A stretch of 64,000 bases of DNA from Symsagittifera roscoffensis. Taxonomy: Eukaryota; Xenacoelomorpha; Acoela; Convolutidae. This document shows positions 11,202 to 22,847 of the stretch, piece after piece; within the stretch, counting starts at the first letter, position 1, and every line of letters begins with the position of its first letter. The notes beneath the pieces are model-generated. The model had not been told where the DNA came from. It searched no databases and saw nothing but the letters and a program-made list of their open reading frames with translations. The position numbers and the translations under genes are program-made. The stretch is taken from NCBI RefSeq assembly GCF_963678635.1, contig NC_087062.1:36174052-36238051 (forward strand). Reading direction: 5' to 3'.

Positions 11202-11975
11202 CAGCCAGAGGATTGGGTCGTCAGCTACTATTTTGGCCAGAGTTTCTGTAAGTCCCGGTCAGGACTTCTTGTCCTTAGCGACGACCGATTTGAGCAGGTT
11301 TGTGATTAAGTTGATTTGGACGGATTTAAGGCTCATTTTAAATCTGCATTTTGCGAGGGCCGTGGCATACTTGTTCTTCACTGCTAGCTTCTTCTCGATA
11401 CTAGTCAGCCTGCGAGGTCCGCTTGCGGTTGAAAATCTAACTCGCGGTCGTGAGCGACCTGACATGAACCTCGACGATATCGGGAAGAGTTCATCTAGCA
11501 AACGGTCGAAACTGTCATCCGGGATCGAGATGGTTGCGAGGAATCTTTCTGAAAATTGGTGAAGTTGCTTAGAGCAGTTAAAAGATTTTTTTAATGGGCT
11601 TAAATGGGTTTTTGTTCAAAAGAAGGATTGGAAGCTAAGTTGTAGCTACTGATTAGGGTCGGTTTTGACCGATTATCGTTCTACAATGTTCGTTTTGATT
11701 ATTGATGCGACAAAAATTCCAAAAAACAGCTGTGATTGGTCGAGACAGTTAAACGCATACTTGAACACCTATTGTAATGGACAAGAAGACGTAATTCTGA
11801 TCGGTTGAGAATTTTAACCTTTCATTTTGCGCCCTCTCGTGGATGATGACCGAAATAAATACTCGCTTAGACTTTTGGTTGAGTTTACGACGCCCTCTTA
11901 TGCAGAATTGGCTACACGGTCTCCGTCTGGATTGGCTACATGAGGTGTGAGAAATTTTTGCCCTCTAGCGGATGA
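11202..11975. other. gypsy-A internal spacer between RNase H and integrase
   Basis: An 80-codon minus-strand frame (11259-11501) with basic stretches probably belongs to the RNase H-integrase linker but has no recognised motif. 11570-11975 is non-coding and includes GCGCCCTCTCGTGGATGATGAC, a string type often found near insertions. I cannot assign it to a family. Confidence 0.3.
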
Positions 11976-12070
11976 ATGACAGTGAATATGGTGGAATATG
12001 GTTTCCACCATATTCACTGTCATATGGTGGAAATGACAGTGAATATGGTGGAAAGTGAATATGGTGGAAA
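11976..12070. repeat. Perfect 21-bp hairpin followed by direct repeats
   Basis: 11976-11996 and 12003-12023 are exact reverse complements with a 6-base loop. GTGAATATGGTGGAAA then recurs twice more up to 12070. This small complex repeat lies inside gypsy-A and is not part of a coding domain. Confidence 0.9.
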
Positions 12071-12289
12071 TCATCAAAGGGTGATTTGAAAAAGGGTTTG
12101 CTCTCACCAGACTTCTGATGGTGTCACTGGTTTCAAAGAACGTTTGAATATAATTGACTACTAGTTGTTCAACGAAAGATGATGGTTCAGAGGCTGCTGA
12201 TGAGGTATTACATGAGAGTAGTCGACTTTTCTCAATTCTGAGCCTGCGATATAATTTACTTCAAATTCAGAGGCAGCAATTTGTCCACC

Positions 12290-12710
12290 TATCTGTTTAG
12301 ACTGGATTGGTAAGATTTGTTCCCCCTCTTAGTCTTTTTTGCTAAGATATTCGCTTTATGATCGGTTAGGACTTCGAATCTGTTTCCCTGTAAATAGTTT
12401 CTAAAATGTGAACAAGACCAAATGATGGCTGCGAGTTCTTATTCAATGTGCTGCATTTTTTCTCCTGAACGTTTAAGAGACGTGAAGCCAAAGCTATTGG
12501 CGCTCAAATAACATCCAATAATTCTTGCTCAATTGTCGCACCTTGTCCGTTTTGGTTGGCATCGGACTTCACCCACGGTTTCCTTTTCGGGTTGTAGTGA
12601 TACATTTGACTTTTTCTGAGATAGGTTTAAGACTGTTTGTAAATGCTTCCTGTTTATCATCCTCCCAAACCAGTTTAGCTTTTAACTGGCATGTAAGGAT
12701 GGTCTAAATT
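12290..12710 (-). pseudogene. gypsy-A RNase H remnant
   Basis: On the minus strand the frame reads ELAAIIWSCSHFRNYLQG and then NRFEVLTDHKANIL, the standard Ty3/gypsy RNase H motifs (E-LA..W....FR.YL.G..F...TDHK). A stop codon lies just before ELAAI. RNase H would remove the RNA strand during reverse transcription. It directly follows the RT remnant, as expected. Confidence 0.8.
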
Positions 12711-12715
12711 TTTTT

Positions 12716-12783
12716 GTATATCATTGGAGATTCGGAACTTTTCTAAATGGTTTTGTGTATATCATTGGAGATTCGGAACTTTT
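12716..12783. repeat. 41-bp-period direct duplication in gypsy-A pol
   Basis: GTATATCATTGGAGATTCGG and the following seven bases occur at 12716-12742 and again at 12757-12783. The 41-base offset is not a multiple of three, so this duplication alone shifts the pol reading frame. Confidence 0.9.
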
Positions 12784-12899
12784 GTAGATTGTTTAATACG
12801 TTTAAGTATGATCTTATCTTTTTCAATGTTCTATGGGCTTTTAGGTCCAAAACCGCCTGTACGTTCGAATAATTTGGAATGTAAGCGATTTTATCTATG

Positions 12900-13560
12900 T
12901 CGAATCTTAATCAAGTAATTTCGTCAACGAAGAACTTAAATTTCGAAAAGTTCAAAGCAAATCCTTCTCTATCGAGTTTTGAAATATTCTTTCAACAGTT
13001 CTGTTTTAGTCCCCATTGGACCTTTTGGAAACAACTAGGTTACCATCTAGGAAACAGATAAACCCCAAAATATCTGGCGAAGTTTTGACTATGGCCTTCA
13101 CAAATTCCTTTGGCATATTAGTAAGAGGCTGTTGTAAAAACGTATGTGCCCGTAAGTTCTCCACATACGATAATAAAATTGCAAAGACTGCTGACTAAAT
13201 GACTAAATCACTGAGTTGTAGTTGAACAAAAGCATTTTTAAAATCAAGGAAAGTGAACCAGACTGGACCAGAGTTTTGAGAATTTATTTTTTGAGCTGCC
13301 ACATTGTGTTAACTTAATAGGTTCGGCATCTGGTATTGATTATTAAAAAATCGAGCAACCATCGGTTTTATATTCCTAGCTAATTTTATTGATCGCAGTA
13401 ATTACGACAGGGGCTACAAAGTGGTCACTGGTGCACTTATTCGATTTTACTATAAGACATTATTGAATTATCTTGGATATTTTTAGACTCACTTTCTGCT
13501 GAATATGAATAGGAACTCTGCGTCCATCTTCCTAAATTGGCACAATTGGATCCCTGAAGG
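12900..13560 (-). pseudogene. gypsy-A reverse transcriptase remnant
   Basis: Reading the minus strand downward from 13560, RVPIHI and then FTFLDFKNAFVQLQLSD (near 13205-13262) match the fingers and motif A of gypsy RTs, where a (L)D.k.AfhQ pattern is usual. Near 13000-13070 GFICFLDGNLVVSKRS stands where the (Y/F).DD catalytic box is expected, so the second Asp has become Gly (codon at 13042-13044). Several stops interrupt the frame. RT copies element RNA into DNA; this one is inactive. Confidence 0.8.
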
Positions 13561-13599
13561 CCCATTGGACGCAATAAATTTTAGATTTTCCTAACCTAG

Positions 13600-14100
13600 A
13601 GAAAACGTTGCTGTGTTTGGACATGAAATAAGTTTTCCAGAACTGTGATTTTTCCAGAACTGACACGGGATATTCTGTCAATTCTAATGTAGGTTGAAAT
13701 CGTTCTCGGAATGTATGCGTTCCGAGTAGGCCTTGAGATCAAGGTCCAGAAAACAACTAGTTCTAATTTCAGTGACCATGAAGTGTTTTGGTCTTCTATT
13801 GTAGCCGACATACAAGGTGTCGATTGGGTGATCTTTTTATGATATTAGATGATTTTTTTTCCCAGATTTTTATAGATTATCAGCGGTAGGTTTATTTAGA
13901 AATGAAGCAGCGCTACCTGTAATGATTTCTGCCTTGAAGAACGACATAATGTAAGGATTTAGTTTTCCAGGAAATTGTGTTAATTGCTTCTAACTTTCGA
14001 CAGATTTAGTCGGTTGCGCCCTAGAGTTGTATTGTATCTAATTAGGTTATTGGGATAAAAAATCCCGATGTTGATATGTTCAGATATGAGAGTTCCGAGT
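13600..14100 (-). pseudogene. gypsy-A gag-pol junction and protease region, unresolved
   Basis: An acidic stretch (NIDEETEDTAEEE) follows the gag zinc knuckle, and a 71-codon frame lies at 13596-13811. By position this should hold the aspartic protease, but I cannot find a D-(S/T)-G motif in any frame, so the protease is not demonstrated. Confidence 0.4.
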
Positions 14101-15010
14101 AGCTATCTGAGGTTGTGAGATTGCACTCTTCTTCTGCTGTATCTTCTGTTTCTTCGTCGATATTATCTACATTTTTCCAAAAATTGCATACACTGGGCGA
14201 AATGACCCTTCATGTCACATGACTTGCAGATAACATTTTTCGCTGGACAAAAATTTGACGGTGATTTGTTGAACAAAATTTTTTGCATGAATAGCATGGT
14301 TTTAATTCTCTATTTTTCTCCGGGTTGTCCGAATTTTTGTTGATCTGAGCTCTGGATATTCTATTTTGCAGATGTTTTTCGTTTGAATCGACCTCGTTGG
14401 TTCTTATTTAAACTTAAGGTGTTTTGGCTTGAAACGGAATTGTTGCATGAGCAGTTTGGTCCATTTGCTTTTGTAGCGCTGATGCGGTAACGGAGCCTTT
14501 CTCTTGAAAGAGAGCAGACTTTAAAGTTTCTTCTAGTGAGTAATCTCGACGTATACAAAGCTCCCGTTGAAAGTCCTTAAATCGCAATTTCGCTATAAAT
14601 AGGTCTCGAACCACTTCCTTCTCGCTGAGTATCGACCACTCGCTTTGGGCTGATTGTCCGGATAAGCGTTGGAAAAATCCTTCTAGGCCTTCTCGTTCAT
14701 TTTGTGATGAATTGTACAGATGCATACTACCAACAAAAAAATTTTTGTCTTTGTTGGAAAAGTTTGTACAATGTTCGAAAAAATCTTTGAATGATGTGGT
14801 GGCTAGATTGACATGAGCAAAGTTTTATAGCAAACGTTTCTTTCCTTCGGTCCCTTGTGATAAGAAAAGCCGCCCTTTTATTTTTTGTTCCACCCCTCGT
14901 GGTAAAAGGAGTTGGGCCCAATTTTGGAGCCTTTTCCCGACGTTCGGCGTTCAGCACAAGAAAGGTTTGAACTTCCGAAAGGTTTGAACGATTGACGTGA
15001 ATCAAGACCA
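14100..15010 (-). pseudogene. gypsy-A gag remnant with CCHC zinc knuckle
   Basis: The frame at 14414-14725 (EREGLEGFFQRLSGQ then VVRDLFIAKLRF) looks like a gypsy capsid core with the usual ..RDLFI..L..... helix. At 14190-14228 the minus strand encodes CKSCDMKGHFAQC, a perfect C-x2-C-x4-H-x4-C nucleic-acid-binding knuckle. Upstream, 14727-15011 is a basic frame without a recognised motif that probably belongs to the gag N-terminus or leader. The same capsid frame recurs in gypsy-B at 20205-20552. Frames are shifted between segments. Confidence 0.75.
14990..15010 (-). promoter_or_regulatory. Primer-binding site of gypsy-A
   Basis: Directly inside the 5' LTR the minus strand reads TGGTCTTGATTCACGTC. 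A TGG start pairs with a tRNA CCA end. The equivalent place in gypsy-B reads TGGTATCGAATCATGACG. I cannot name the tRNA. Confidence 0.6.
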
Positions 15011-15287
15011 AGTGAAATGAAAACCTACTATGAAATTATTAACTAAATAAAACTTAATTAAAAGGTTAAATCTAATAGAAATGGACTGGTTACATAATTC
15101 CAAGATGTGATAACGCAATCTTTCAGCAATCAAGATAGAGTGACTCAATCCTAGTTTTGGCACATTGTCAAGATTGGGACTTAATTTTGACCTTGAAATC
15201 TAAGGTTGACAGATCACTTTGAGCAAATCAAAATTAAACACAGACTAACAACAGTCTAAAACAAGAGGCTTGACAGCTGTCACAAGC
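15011..15287 (-). repeat. 5' LTR of gypsy-A
   Basis: It aligns end to end with the 3' LTR at 7313-7588. Its plus-strand right end reads GCTGTCACA. The CA/TG terminus on the other side is degraded (AGTGAAAT in place of TGTGAAAT). Confidence 0.85.
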
Positions 15288-18200
15288 ATGAGTGTAAATA
15301 AATAGAATGAAAAAAATGGCATTTGGCTCAAAACTTATCACACATTACAAATTCTAGAAAATAAACATGTTAATAGAATAGATTTTCTGCCTAGCCATAT
15401 GAGCCTTCGAATAAAAGCTAGGAGAGTACTCAAAAGTTGGTTTGAATTCGAGACGTGAGAGGTTTTCTAGCTTCTCTGTGAAACATTATATCCAAAGGCG
15501 AGAGGTATTTTGTTCAAAAGCTATTGAGTGATCGTGTAGTTAGTTAGCCAAACAGTTACTGAACTAATTTAAACTAAATTGAAATGTTAAATCCAATAGA
15601 AATGGATTGTTTGCATAAAATTGAGATGTGATAACGCGATTTTTCAGCAATCAAGAGAGAGTGACTCAAACTTAGTTTTAGCACATTGTAAAGATTGGGA
15701 GTTAGTCCTGACTTTGAAATCTAAGATTGACAGTGCATTTTTAGCAAATCAATTTTCAAAACAGGTTAACAACAGTCTAAAACAAGAGGCTTGACAGCTG
15801 TCACAAGCATAAATATATAAAAACACAGCATGTTTTAAAAAAAAAGCAGTTGGCCCAAAAATTTTCATGCATTACAAAATCTAGAAATTTAACATGTATA
15901 ATAGAATAGGACTTCTGCCTAGCCATATGAGCCCTCGAATACAAGCTAGGAGAGTACTCAAAAGTAGGTTTGATGTGGAGATGTGAGAGGCTTTCAAGCA
16001 TCTCTGTGAAACATTATATCCGAAGGCGAGAGGTATATTGTTGAAAAGCTTTTGAGTGAACGTGTAGTTAGTTTGCCAAACATTTACTGTTCTTTATTAG
16101 AGTCATTTTAGTACTTGAAAAGAATAGGCAAGGACTCTTCAAGTTGGCCGAACTAGGCTGATTTAAACGAAGATGGTTTAAGAAAAGGGTATTTCATTCT
16201 GTTAGGCATCCATGTAATTAAACTCCTGAACGTGAGTGGAATCTTCCACATCATCAGGTGCAAAACTCGTAATAGGAACAAATTTGATTCACCGCATTCT
16301 AAAGAGGGATCAAAAGTCTAATTCTTCAAAAAAAACAAAACCACTCTTAGCGGCTCGAATTTGATTTTCATTTGAATTCGACCTTCATTCGAATTTCATC
16401 TTAAATTCTTTTTGCATTTTGAGTAATTCTGTTTTATTTTGCGTTTGAGTTTTTGCGAGCAAATGCCATTTTGATTTTGCATAATTTGAAGCAAGCATTT
16501 AAAAAAAACTGTGTAAAATGTGAAGGCATAAAATGAACACAGTCACAATTGGCATATCCGATCTACTTTGGATTGTTTCATGTCCAATCCAAAAATGATA
16601 TTTATATTTTTGTGGCATAACCAGAGCCGTTCATACTGAGTGTACCCTATTTCTCGACAAAAGCTCTTACACTGCGGGCGCGGAGCGTCTTTTTGCAAGG
16701 CGCAAAATCCCAAAAATTGTTAATTCCGAAGAGAAAACAAACTTCATTGGTGCTCAAAAACAAATCTAATCTTGCAACAAATTTTGAAACGAATTGCTTG
16801 CTTGGTTTTAACCAAAAAAAATTTAAAAGATTACACTGTAGATATTGTAGTCTGTTAGCCAAACAGTTGCTGAACTAAATTAAACTAAATTGAAATGTTC
16901 AATCCAATAGAAATGGATTGTTTACATAAAATTGAGATGTGATAACGCGATCTTTCAGCAATCAAGAGAGAGTGACGCAAACCTAGTTTTAGCACATTGT
17001 CAAGATTGGGAGTTAGTCCTGACTTTGATATTTAAGATTGACAGTGCACTTTGAGCAAATTAATTTTCAACACAGGCTAAAACAAGAGGTTTGACAGCTG
17101 TCACAAGCATAAATATATAAAAACACAGCATGTTTAAAAAAAAAGCAGTTGGCCCAAAAATTTTCATGCATTACAAAATCTAGAAATTTAACATGTATAA
17201 TAGAATAGGACTTCTGCCTAGCCATATGAGCCCTCGAATACAAGCTAGGAGAGTACTCAAAAGTAGGTTTGATGTGGAGATGTGAGAGGCTTTCAAGCAT
17301 CTCTGTGAAACGTTATATCCGAAGGCGAGAGGTATATTATTGAAAAGCTTTTGAGTGAACGTGTAGTTAGTTTGCCAAACATTTACTGTTCTTTATTAGA
17401 GTCATTTTAGTACTTGAAAAGAATAGGCAAGGACTCTTCAAGTTGGCCGAACTAGGCTGATTTAAACGAAGATGGTTTAAGAAAAGGGTATTTCATTCTG
17501 TTAGGCATCCATGTAATTAAACTCCTGAACGTGAGTGGAATCTTCCACATCATCAGGTGCAAAACTCGTAATAGGAACAAATTTGATTCACCGCATTCTA
17601 AAGAGGGATCAAAAGTCTAATTCTTCAAAAAAAACAAAACCACTCTTAGCGGCTCGAATTTGATTTTCATTTGAATTTGACCTTCATTCGAATTGCATCT
17701 TAAATTCTTTTTGCATTTTGAGTAATTCTGTTTTATTTTGCGTTTGAGTTTTTGCAAGCAATTGCCAATTTGATTTTGCATAATTTGAAGCAAGCATTTT
17801 AAAAAAACTGTGTAAAATGTGAAGGCATAAAATGAACACAGTCACAATTGGCATATCCGATCTACTTTGGATTGTTTCATGTCCAATCCAAAAATGATAT
17901 TTATATTTTTGTGGCATAACCAGAGCCGTTCATACTGAGTGTACCCTATTTCTCGACAAAAGCTCTTACACTGCGGGCGCGGAGCGTCTTTTTGCAAGGC
18001 GCAAAATCCCAAAAATTGTTAATTCCGAAGAGAAAACAAACTTCATTGGTGCTCAAAAACAAATCTAATCTTGCAACAAATTTTGAAACGAATTGCTTGC
18101 TTGGTTTTAACCAAAAAAAGTTTAAAAGATTACACTGTAGATATTGTAGTCTGTTAGCCAAACAGTTGCTGAACTAAATTAAACTAAATTGAAATGTTCA

Positions 18201-19115
18201 ATCCAATAGAAATGGATTGTTTACATAAAATTGAGATGTGATAACGCGATCTTTCAGCAATCAAGAGAGAGTGACGCAAACCTAGTTTTAGCACATTGTC
18301 AAGATTGGGAGTTAGTCCTGACTTTGATATTTAAGATTGACAGTGCACTTTGAGCAAATTAATTTTCAACACAGGTTAATAACAGTCTAAAACAAGAGGT
18401 TTGACAGCTGTCACAAGCATAAATATATAAAAACACAGCATGTTTAAAAAAAAAGCAGTTGGCCCAAAAATTTTCATGCATTACAAAATCTAGAAATTTA
18501 ACATGTATAATAGAATAGGACTTCTGCCTAGCCATATGAGCCCTCGAATACAAGCTAGGAGAGTACTCAAAAGTAGGTTTGATGTGGAGATGTGAGAGGC
18601 TTTCAAGCATCTCTGTGAAACGTTATATCCGAAGGCGAGAGGTATATTGTTGAAAAGCTTTTGAGTGAACGTGTAGTTAGTTTGCCAAACATTTACTGTT
18701 CTTTATTAGAGTCATTTTAGTTATTGAAGTTCATAGAGCAGTTCATACTGAGCAGTTCATACTGAGCAGTTCATACTGAGTGTATCCTATTTCTCGACAA
18801 AAGCTCTTGCACTGCGGGCGCGGAGCGTATCTTTGCAAGGCGCGAAATGCCAAAAATTGTTTTTTCGAAGAGAAAACAAACTTCGTTGGTGCTCAAAAAC
18901 AACTCTAATCTTGCAAAAAATTTCGAAACGAAATGCTTGCTTGGTTTTAAACCAAAAAAAAAACTTTAAAAGATTACACTTTACATAATGCATGTTGTAT
19001 TACACTTTACATAAAGCGCTGAATGTTCCGACTGCCTCCTAAGGTCAAATGAACAATTATAACTTCAATCAAATTTTTTTTTCTAAATGAAAAAGTCAAA
19101 CCTCTAAAACTTTTT
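15288..19115. repeat. Tandem array of LTR-bearing ~1.3-kb units
   Basis: After the LTR comes a ~260-base segment (CTGCCTAGCCATATGAGCC...), then another LTR-like segment (15548-15805) with the 260-base segment again, then a ~760-base segment. The set [LTR-like + 260 + 760] recurs with near identity: units start at about 15548, 16850 and 18150, a period of about 1300 bases. The third unit is cut short near 18720, where AGCAGTTCATACTG repeats three times. LTR-like segments end at 15805, 17105 and 18415. Conserved 60-80-codon frames across copies reflect recent duplication, not selection. Confidence 0.9.
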
Positions 19116-19223
19116 CTCACCCCCAAGTTTGAATTTATCTAACATCAAATTTAAATCTGCGGGAAAAAGTGGAAAATAACCGGATATAGGAGTATACATG
19201 GAAGTAGTCGAGATAAGCCAGGT

Positions 19224-19410
19224 CAGTTGGCTCTTCCCCACCCCCCTTGACTTTTTTTCGGAAGCTCACTTTACAAAAGTATTTTGATGTTTTAAATTGT
19301 GATGATGAGAAAAGCAGACTGCAAAATGCCGTGTAAATAATTTTACAAGAGCTTCATTCTGTGGTTTGCGAGGGGTTGGGAAACTGGAAAAGAGTCCAAA
19401 CCAACAACTG
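19224..19410. mobile_element. MITE with GGCTCTTTTCC-type ends
   Basis: The left end CAGTTGGCTCTTCCCC and the right end GGAAAAGAGTCC face each other about 170 bases apart. The flank at 19105-19225 reappears inverted near 32200-32400, and a related element with the same ends is at 31777-31994. Confidence 0.6.
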
Positions 19411-19484
19411 CGGACAAATTTGTTCTACTATTGTAACATTTAGCCGTATTTAGCCGTATTAACAAGTAAAACAGTTATTAAAAG

Positions 19485-20080
19485 AGACAAGACTACTCGT
19501 ATCAAGACAAAACTCTGAATATTTCAACTGCTTTCTACCATTTAACATTATTAACCTTAACAGTAACCGTATTAACATGATACAATTAAAATTTTAACAA
19601 TTAAATTAGCATTAACAGTAAGAACATGAAACAAATACATGTTATAAATTTTTTTAATTAAGATTTTTTAGAAAATCATCACACCACACGCCATGTGAAG
19701 TACAAAGTCAAAAGTTATGTTCCTAGTAACAAATTAATTATGGCAAATAAGCTACCTTCAACCAATTTGGAACGATTTTTAAGACGGTTTAAATCTCCGC
19801 TTACGCGTTATCACTGCGAAATATATCGCGCGTTAATTGTCCCAAATTGGCAAAAATAACATTCGTCAAACCCCATAATCGGGCAAAGCAATCACAGAAA
19901 TTTTTTTTTTCAAATTTAAGCTCAGAACAACAATACCTTTCGAATGATGTAGAAAATTTCTTCAAAAATGGCCTGTTGAAAAGTCGAAATTTGTCTGAAA
20001 AACCCCACCCCGAGTATAAACAGTGCGCTACTTTCGTTACAAAAGTCGGAGCAAGAATAGTCACCGATGAAAGTTTGCGA
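19485..20080. repeat. Dispersed ~570-bp repeat (inverted copy at 42490-43035)
   Basis: The block CGCGCGTTAATTGTCCCAAATTGG, the adjoining AACCAATTTGGAACGATTT and an outer ACAAGACT.CTCGTATCA segment all recur in reverse orientation at 42490-43035. No coding frame is shared, so it is probably a non-autonomous transposable element. Confidence 0.7.
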
Positions 20081-20204
20081 ACAATCATTGCCTGTTTGAG
20101 CAGCAACTAATGAACGCAAGACTTGGTATGTCTTCTGTTAGGCATCCATGTAGTTCAACTCTTGAACGTGAGTGGAATCATCCGCATCGTCTGGTGCAAA
20201 CCTC

Positions 20205-21094
20205 CTATACAGCACAAACTTGAGTCACCGCTTTGTAAAAATTGTTTTTCTTTCGAATCGACCTCGTTGGTTCTGATTTAATCTTTAAAATGTTTTGGCT
20301 TGAAAAGGAATAGTTGAATGAGCAGTTTTGGTCCATTTGCTTTTGTAGCGCTGATGCGGTAACGTAGCCTTTCTCCTGGAAGAGAGCAGTTGTTAAAGTT
20401 TCTTCTAGTGAGTGACTCGGACATATACAAAGCTCCCGTTGAGTGTCCTTAAATCGCATTTTCGCTATGAATAGGTCTAGAACTACTTCCTCTCGCTGAG
20501 TATCGACCATCCGCATTGGGAAGTTTGTCCGGATAAGCGTAGGAAAAATCATTCTAGGCTTTCTCGTTCATTTTGTGATGAACTGTACAGTTGCATACGA
20601 TCAACAAAAAAATTTTTCTCGTTCTTGGAAAAATTTGTACAATGTGTGAAAAAATCTTTGAATGATGTGTTTGGCTAGATGAGCAAAGTTTTGTAGGAAA
20701 CGTTTCTTTCCCTCGGTCCCTCGTGAAAAGAACAGCCGCGATTTTTACTTTTTGATCAATCCTCGTGGTAAAAGGAGTTAGGCCCGATTTTGGACCCTTT
20801 TCCGACGTTCGGAGTTTAGCTCATTATTTTTTCCGATTTCCTCTTGATCGCGTTTAGTACAACTTTTGGTGTCCGTGGTCAATTCGGACTCTCCTACTCT
20901 TTCTGCTTTAAGAGGTGAGTCATCAAAGACTTGTTCAGAAAAAAGGAAATTCGGGTCACAAAATTCCCTAAGTGAGATCACTAAAAAGAACTGACCGATC
21001 CAAGTGCCCCAATTAAAAAGTGGCACTGGAGTTGGTCTAGGCCAGAAAAGGGGAACTTCTAAAAGGTCTGATCGATCGTCATGATTCGATACCA
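20205..21094 (-). pseudogene. gypsy-B gag fragment
   Basis: The frame at 20205-20552 shares VVLDLFIAKMRFKD and ALFQEKGYVTASALQKQMDQ with the gypsy-A gag frame at 14414-14725. A less conserved leader frame (20778-21110) reaches the LTR. Capsid similarity ends near 20240 and no pol follows, so this is a truncated 5' end of a second family member. Just inside the LTR the minus strand reads TGGTATCGAATCATGACG, the primer-binding position. Confidence 0.7.
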
Positions 21095-21368
21095 TGTGAA
21101 ATAGTAACATTTTATGAAATTATTAATTAAATTAAACTAAATTGAAATGTTAATTCCAATAGAAATGGATTGGTTACATAAAATTGAGATGTGATAACGC
21201 GATCTTTCAGCAATCAAGATAGAGCGACTCAATCCTAGTTTTGGCACATTGTCAAGATTGGGAGTTAATTCTGACCTTGAAATCTAAGGTTGACAGGTCA
21301 CTTTGAGCAAATCAATATTCAACACAGACTAACAACAGTCTAAAACAAGAGGCTTGGCAGCTGTTACA
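21095..21368 (-). repeat. LTR of gypsy-B
   Basis: TGTGAAAT at the left and GCTGTTACA at the right, with TG/CA ends. It is aligned over its full length with both gypsy-A LTRs and is the better preserved copy at its left end. Confidence 0.85.
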
Positions 21369-22647
21369 AGCATGAGTGTAAATAAATAGAATGAAAAAAT
21401 TGGCATTTGGCTCAAAACTTATCACACATTACAAATTCTAGAAAGTAAACATGTTAATAGAATAGAATTTCTGCCTAGCCATATGAGCCCTCGAATACAA
21501 GCTAGGAGAGTACTCAAAAGTTGGTTTGAATTCGAGACGTGAGAGGTTTTCTAGCTTCTCTGTGAAACATTATATCCAAAGGCGAGAGGTATTTTGTTCA
21601 AAAGCTATTGAGTGATCGTGTAGTTAGTTAGCCAAACAGTTACCGAACTAAATTAAACTAAATTGAAATGTTAAATGCGATAGAAATGGATTGTTTGCAT
21701 AAAATTGAGATGTGATAACGCGATCTTTCAGCAATCAAGATAGAGCGACTCAATCCTAGTTTTGGCACATTGTAAAGAGTGGGAGTATGTCCTGATTTTG
21801 AAATCTAAGATTGACAGTGCATTTTTAGCAAATCAATTTTCAAAACAGGTTAACAACAGTCTAAAACAAGAGGCTTGACAGCTGTCACAAGCATAAATAT
21901 ATAAAAACACAGCATGTTTAAAAAAAAAGCAGTTGGCCCAAAAATTTTCATGCATTACAAAATCTAGAAATTTAACATGTATAATAGAATAGGACTTCTG
22001 CCTAGCCATATGAGCCCTCGAATACAAGCTAGGAGAGTACTCAAAAGTAGGTTTGATGGGGAGATGTGAGAGGCTTTCAAGCATCTCTGTGAAACGTTAT
22101 ATCCGAAGGCGAGAGGTATATTGTTGAAAAGCTTTTGAGTGAACGTGTAGTTAGTTTGCCAAACATTTACTGTTCTTTATTAGAGTAATTTTAGTTATTG
22201 AAGTTCATAGAGCAGTTCATATTGAGCAGTTCATACTGAGTGTATCCTATTTCTCGACAAAAGCTCTTGCACTGCGGGCGCGGAGCGTATCTTTGCAAGG
22301 CGCGAAATGCCAAAAATTGTTATTTCCGAAGAGAAAACAAACTTTGTTGGTGCTCAAAAACAACCCTAATCTTGCAACAAATTTCGAAACGAAATGTTTG
22401 CTTGGTTTAAACCCAAAAAAAACTTTGAAAGATTACACTTTACATAATGCATCCAAACATTTAAGAGTTGATGCGAGTAGTCGCAAGCATCAAATGTGTT
22501 TTTTGATATCCAAGCAAAACAAGTCTGCTCGTATCAGGGCGAAGCGCTGAATGTTCCGACTGCCTCCTAAGGTCAAATGAACAATAATAACTTGAATCAA
22601 AATTTTTTTTTCAAATGAAAAAGTCAAACCTCTAAAGCTTTTTCTCA

Positions 22648-22847
22648 NNNNNNNNNNNNNNNNNNNNNNNNNNNNNNNNNNNNNNNNNNNNNNNNNNNNN
22701 NNNNNNNNNNNNNNNNNNNNNNNNNNNNNNNNNNNNNNNNNNNNNNNNNNNNNNNNNNNNNNNNNNNNNNNNNNNNNNNNNNNNNNNNNNNNNNNNNNNN
22801 NNNNNNNNNNNNNNNNNNNNNNNNNNNNNNNNNNNNNNNNNNNNNNN
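22648..22847. other. Assembly gap (200 N)
   Basis: Exactly 200 N, a common placeholder size, so the true length is unknown. It interrupts a repeat whose other copy continues past 19115. Confidence 0.95.

Larger units (their letters stand above)
7313..15287 (-). mobile_element. Ty3/gypsy element 'gypsy-A', decayed, with both LTRs
   Basis: Two related LTRs (7313-7588 and 15011-15287) flank remnants of gag, RT, RNase H and integrase, all on the minus strand and in Ty3/gypsy order (integrase after RNase H). A polypurine tract sits at the inner edge of the 3' LTR, and a TGG-starting primer site sits at the inner edge of the 5' LTR. Every gene is broken by stops and shifts. The LTRs look only about 80% alike by eye, so the insertion is old. 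A TIR element has since landed in its 3' part. Confidence 0.9.
20131..22647. repeat. Second copy of the gag-LTR-260-LTR segment (gypsy-B region)
   Basis: This block parallels 14.2-16.1 kb joined to 18.7-19.1 kb: gag fragment, LTR, 260-base segment, LTR-like (21633-21889), 260-base segment, AGCAGTTCATACTG motifs, a CTGCGGGCGCGGAGCG string and GTTCCGACTGCCTCCTAAGG. It lacks the two extra 1.3-kb units of the first array. The assembly gap begins at its right edge. Confidence 0.8.

Noticed and set aside
15801-18610. Repeated 66-83-codon minus-strand frame beginning MLESLSHLHIKPTFEY, found in four copies
   Set aside because: The copies are recent tandem duplicates, so shared frames are expected without selection; there is no motif.
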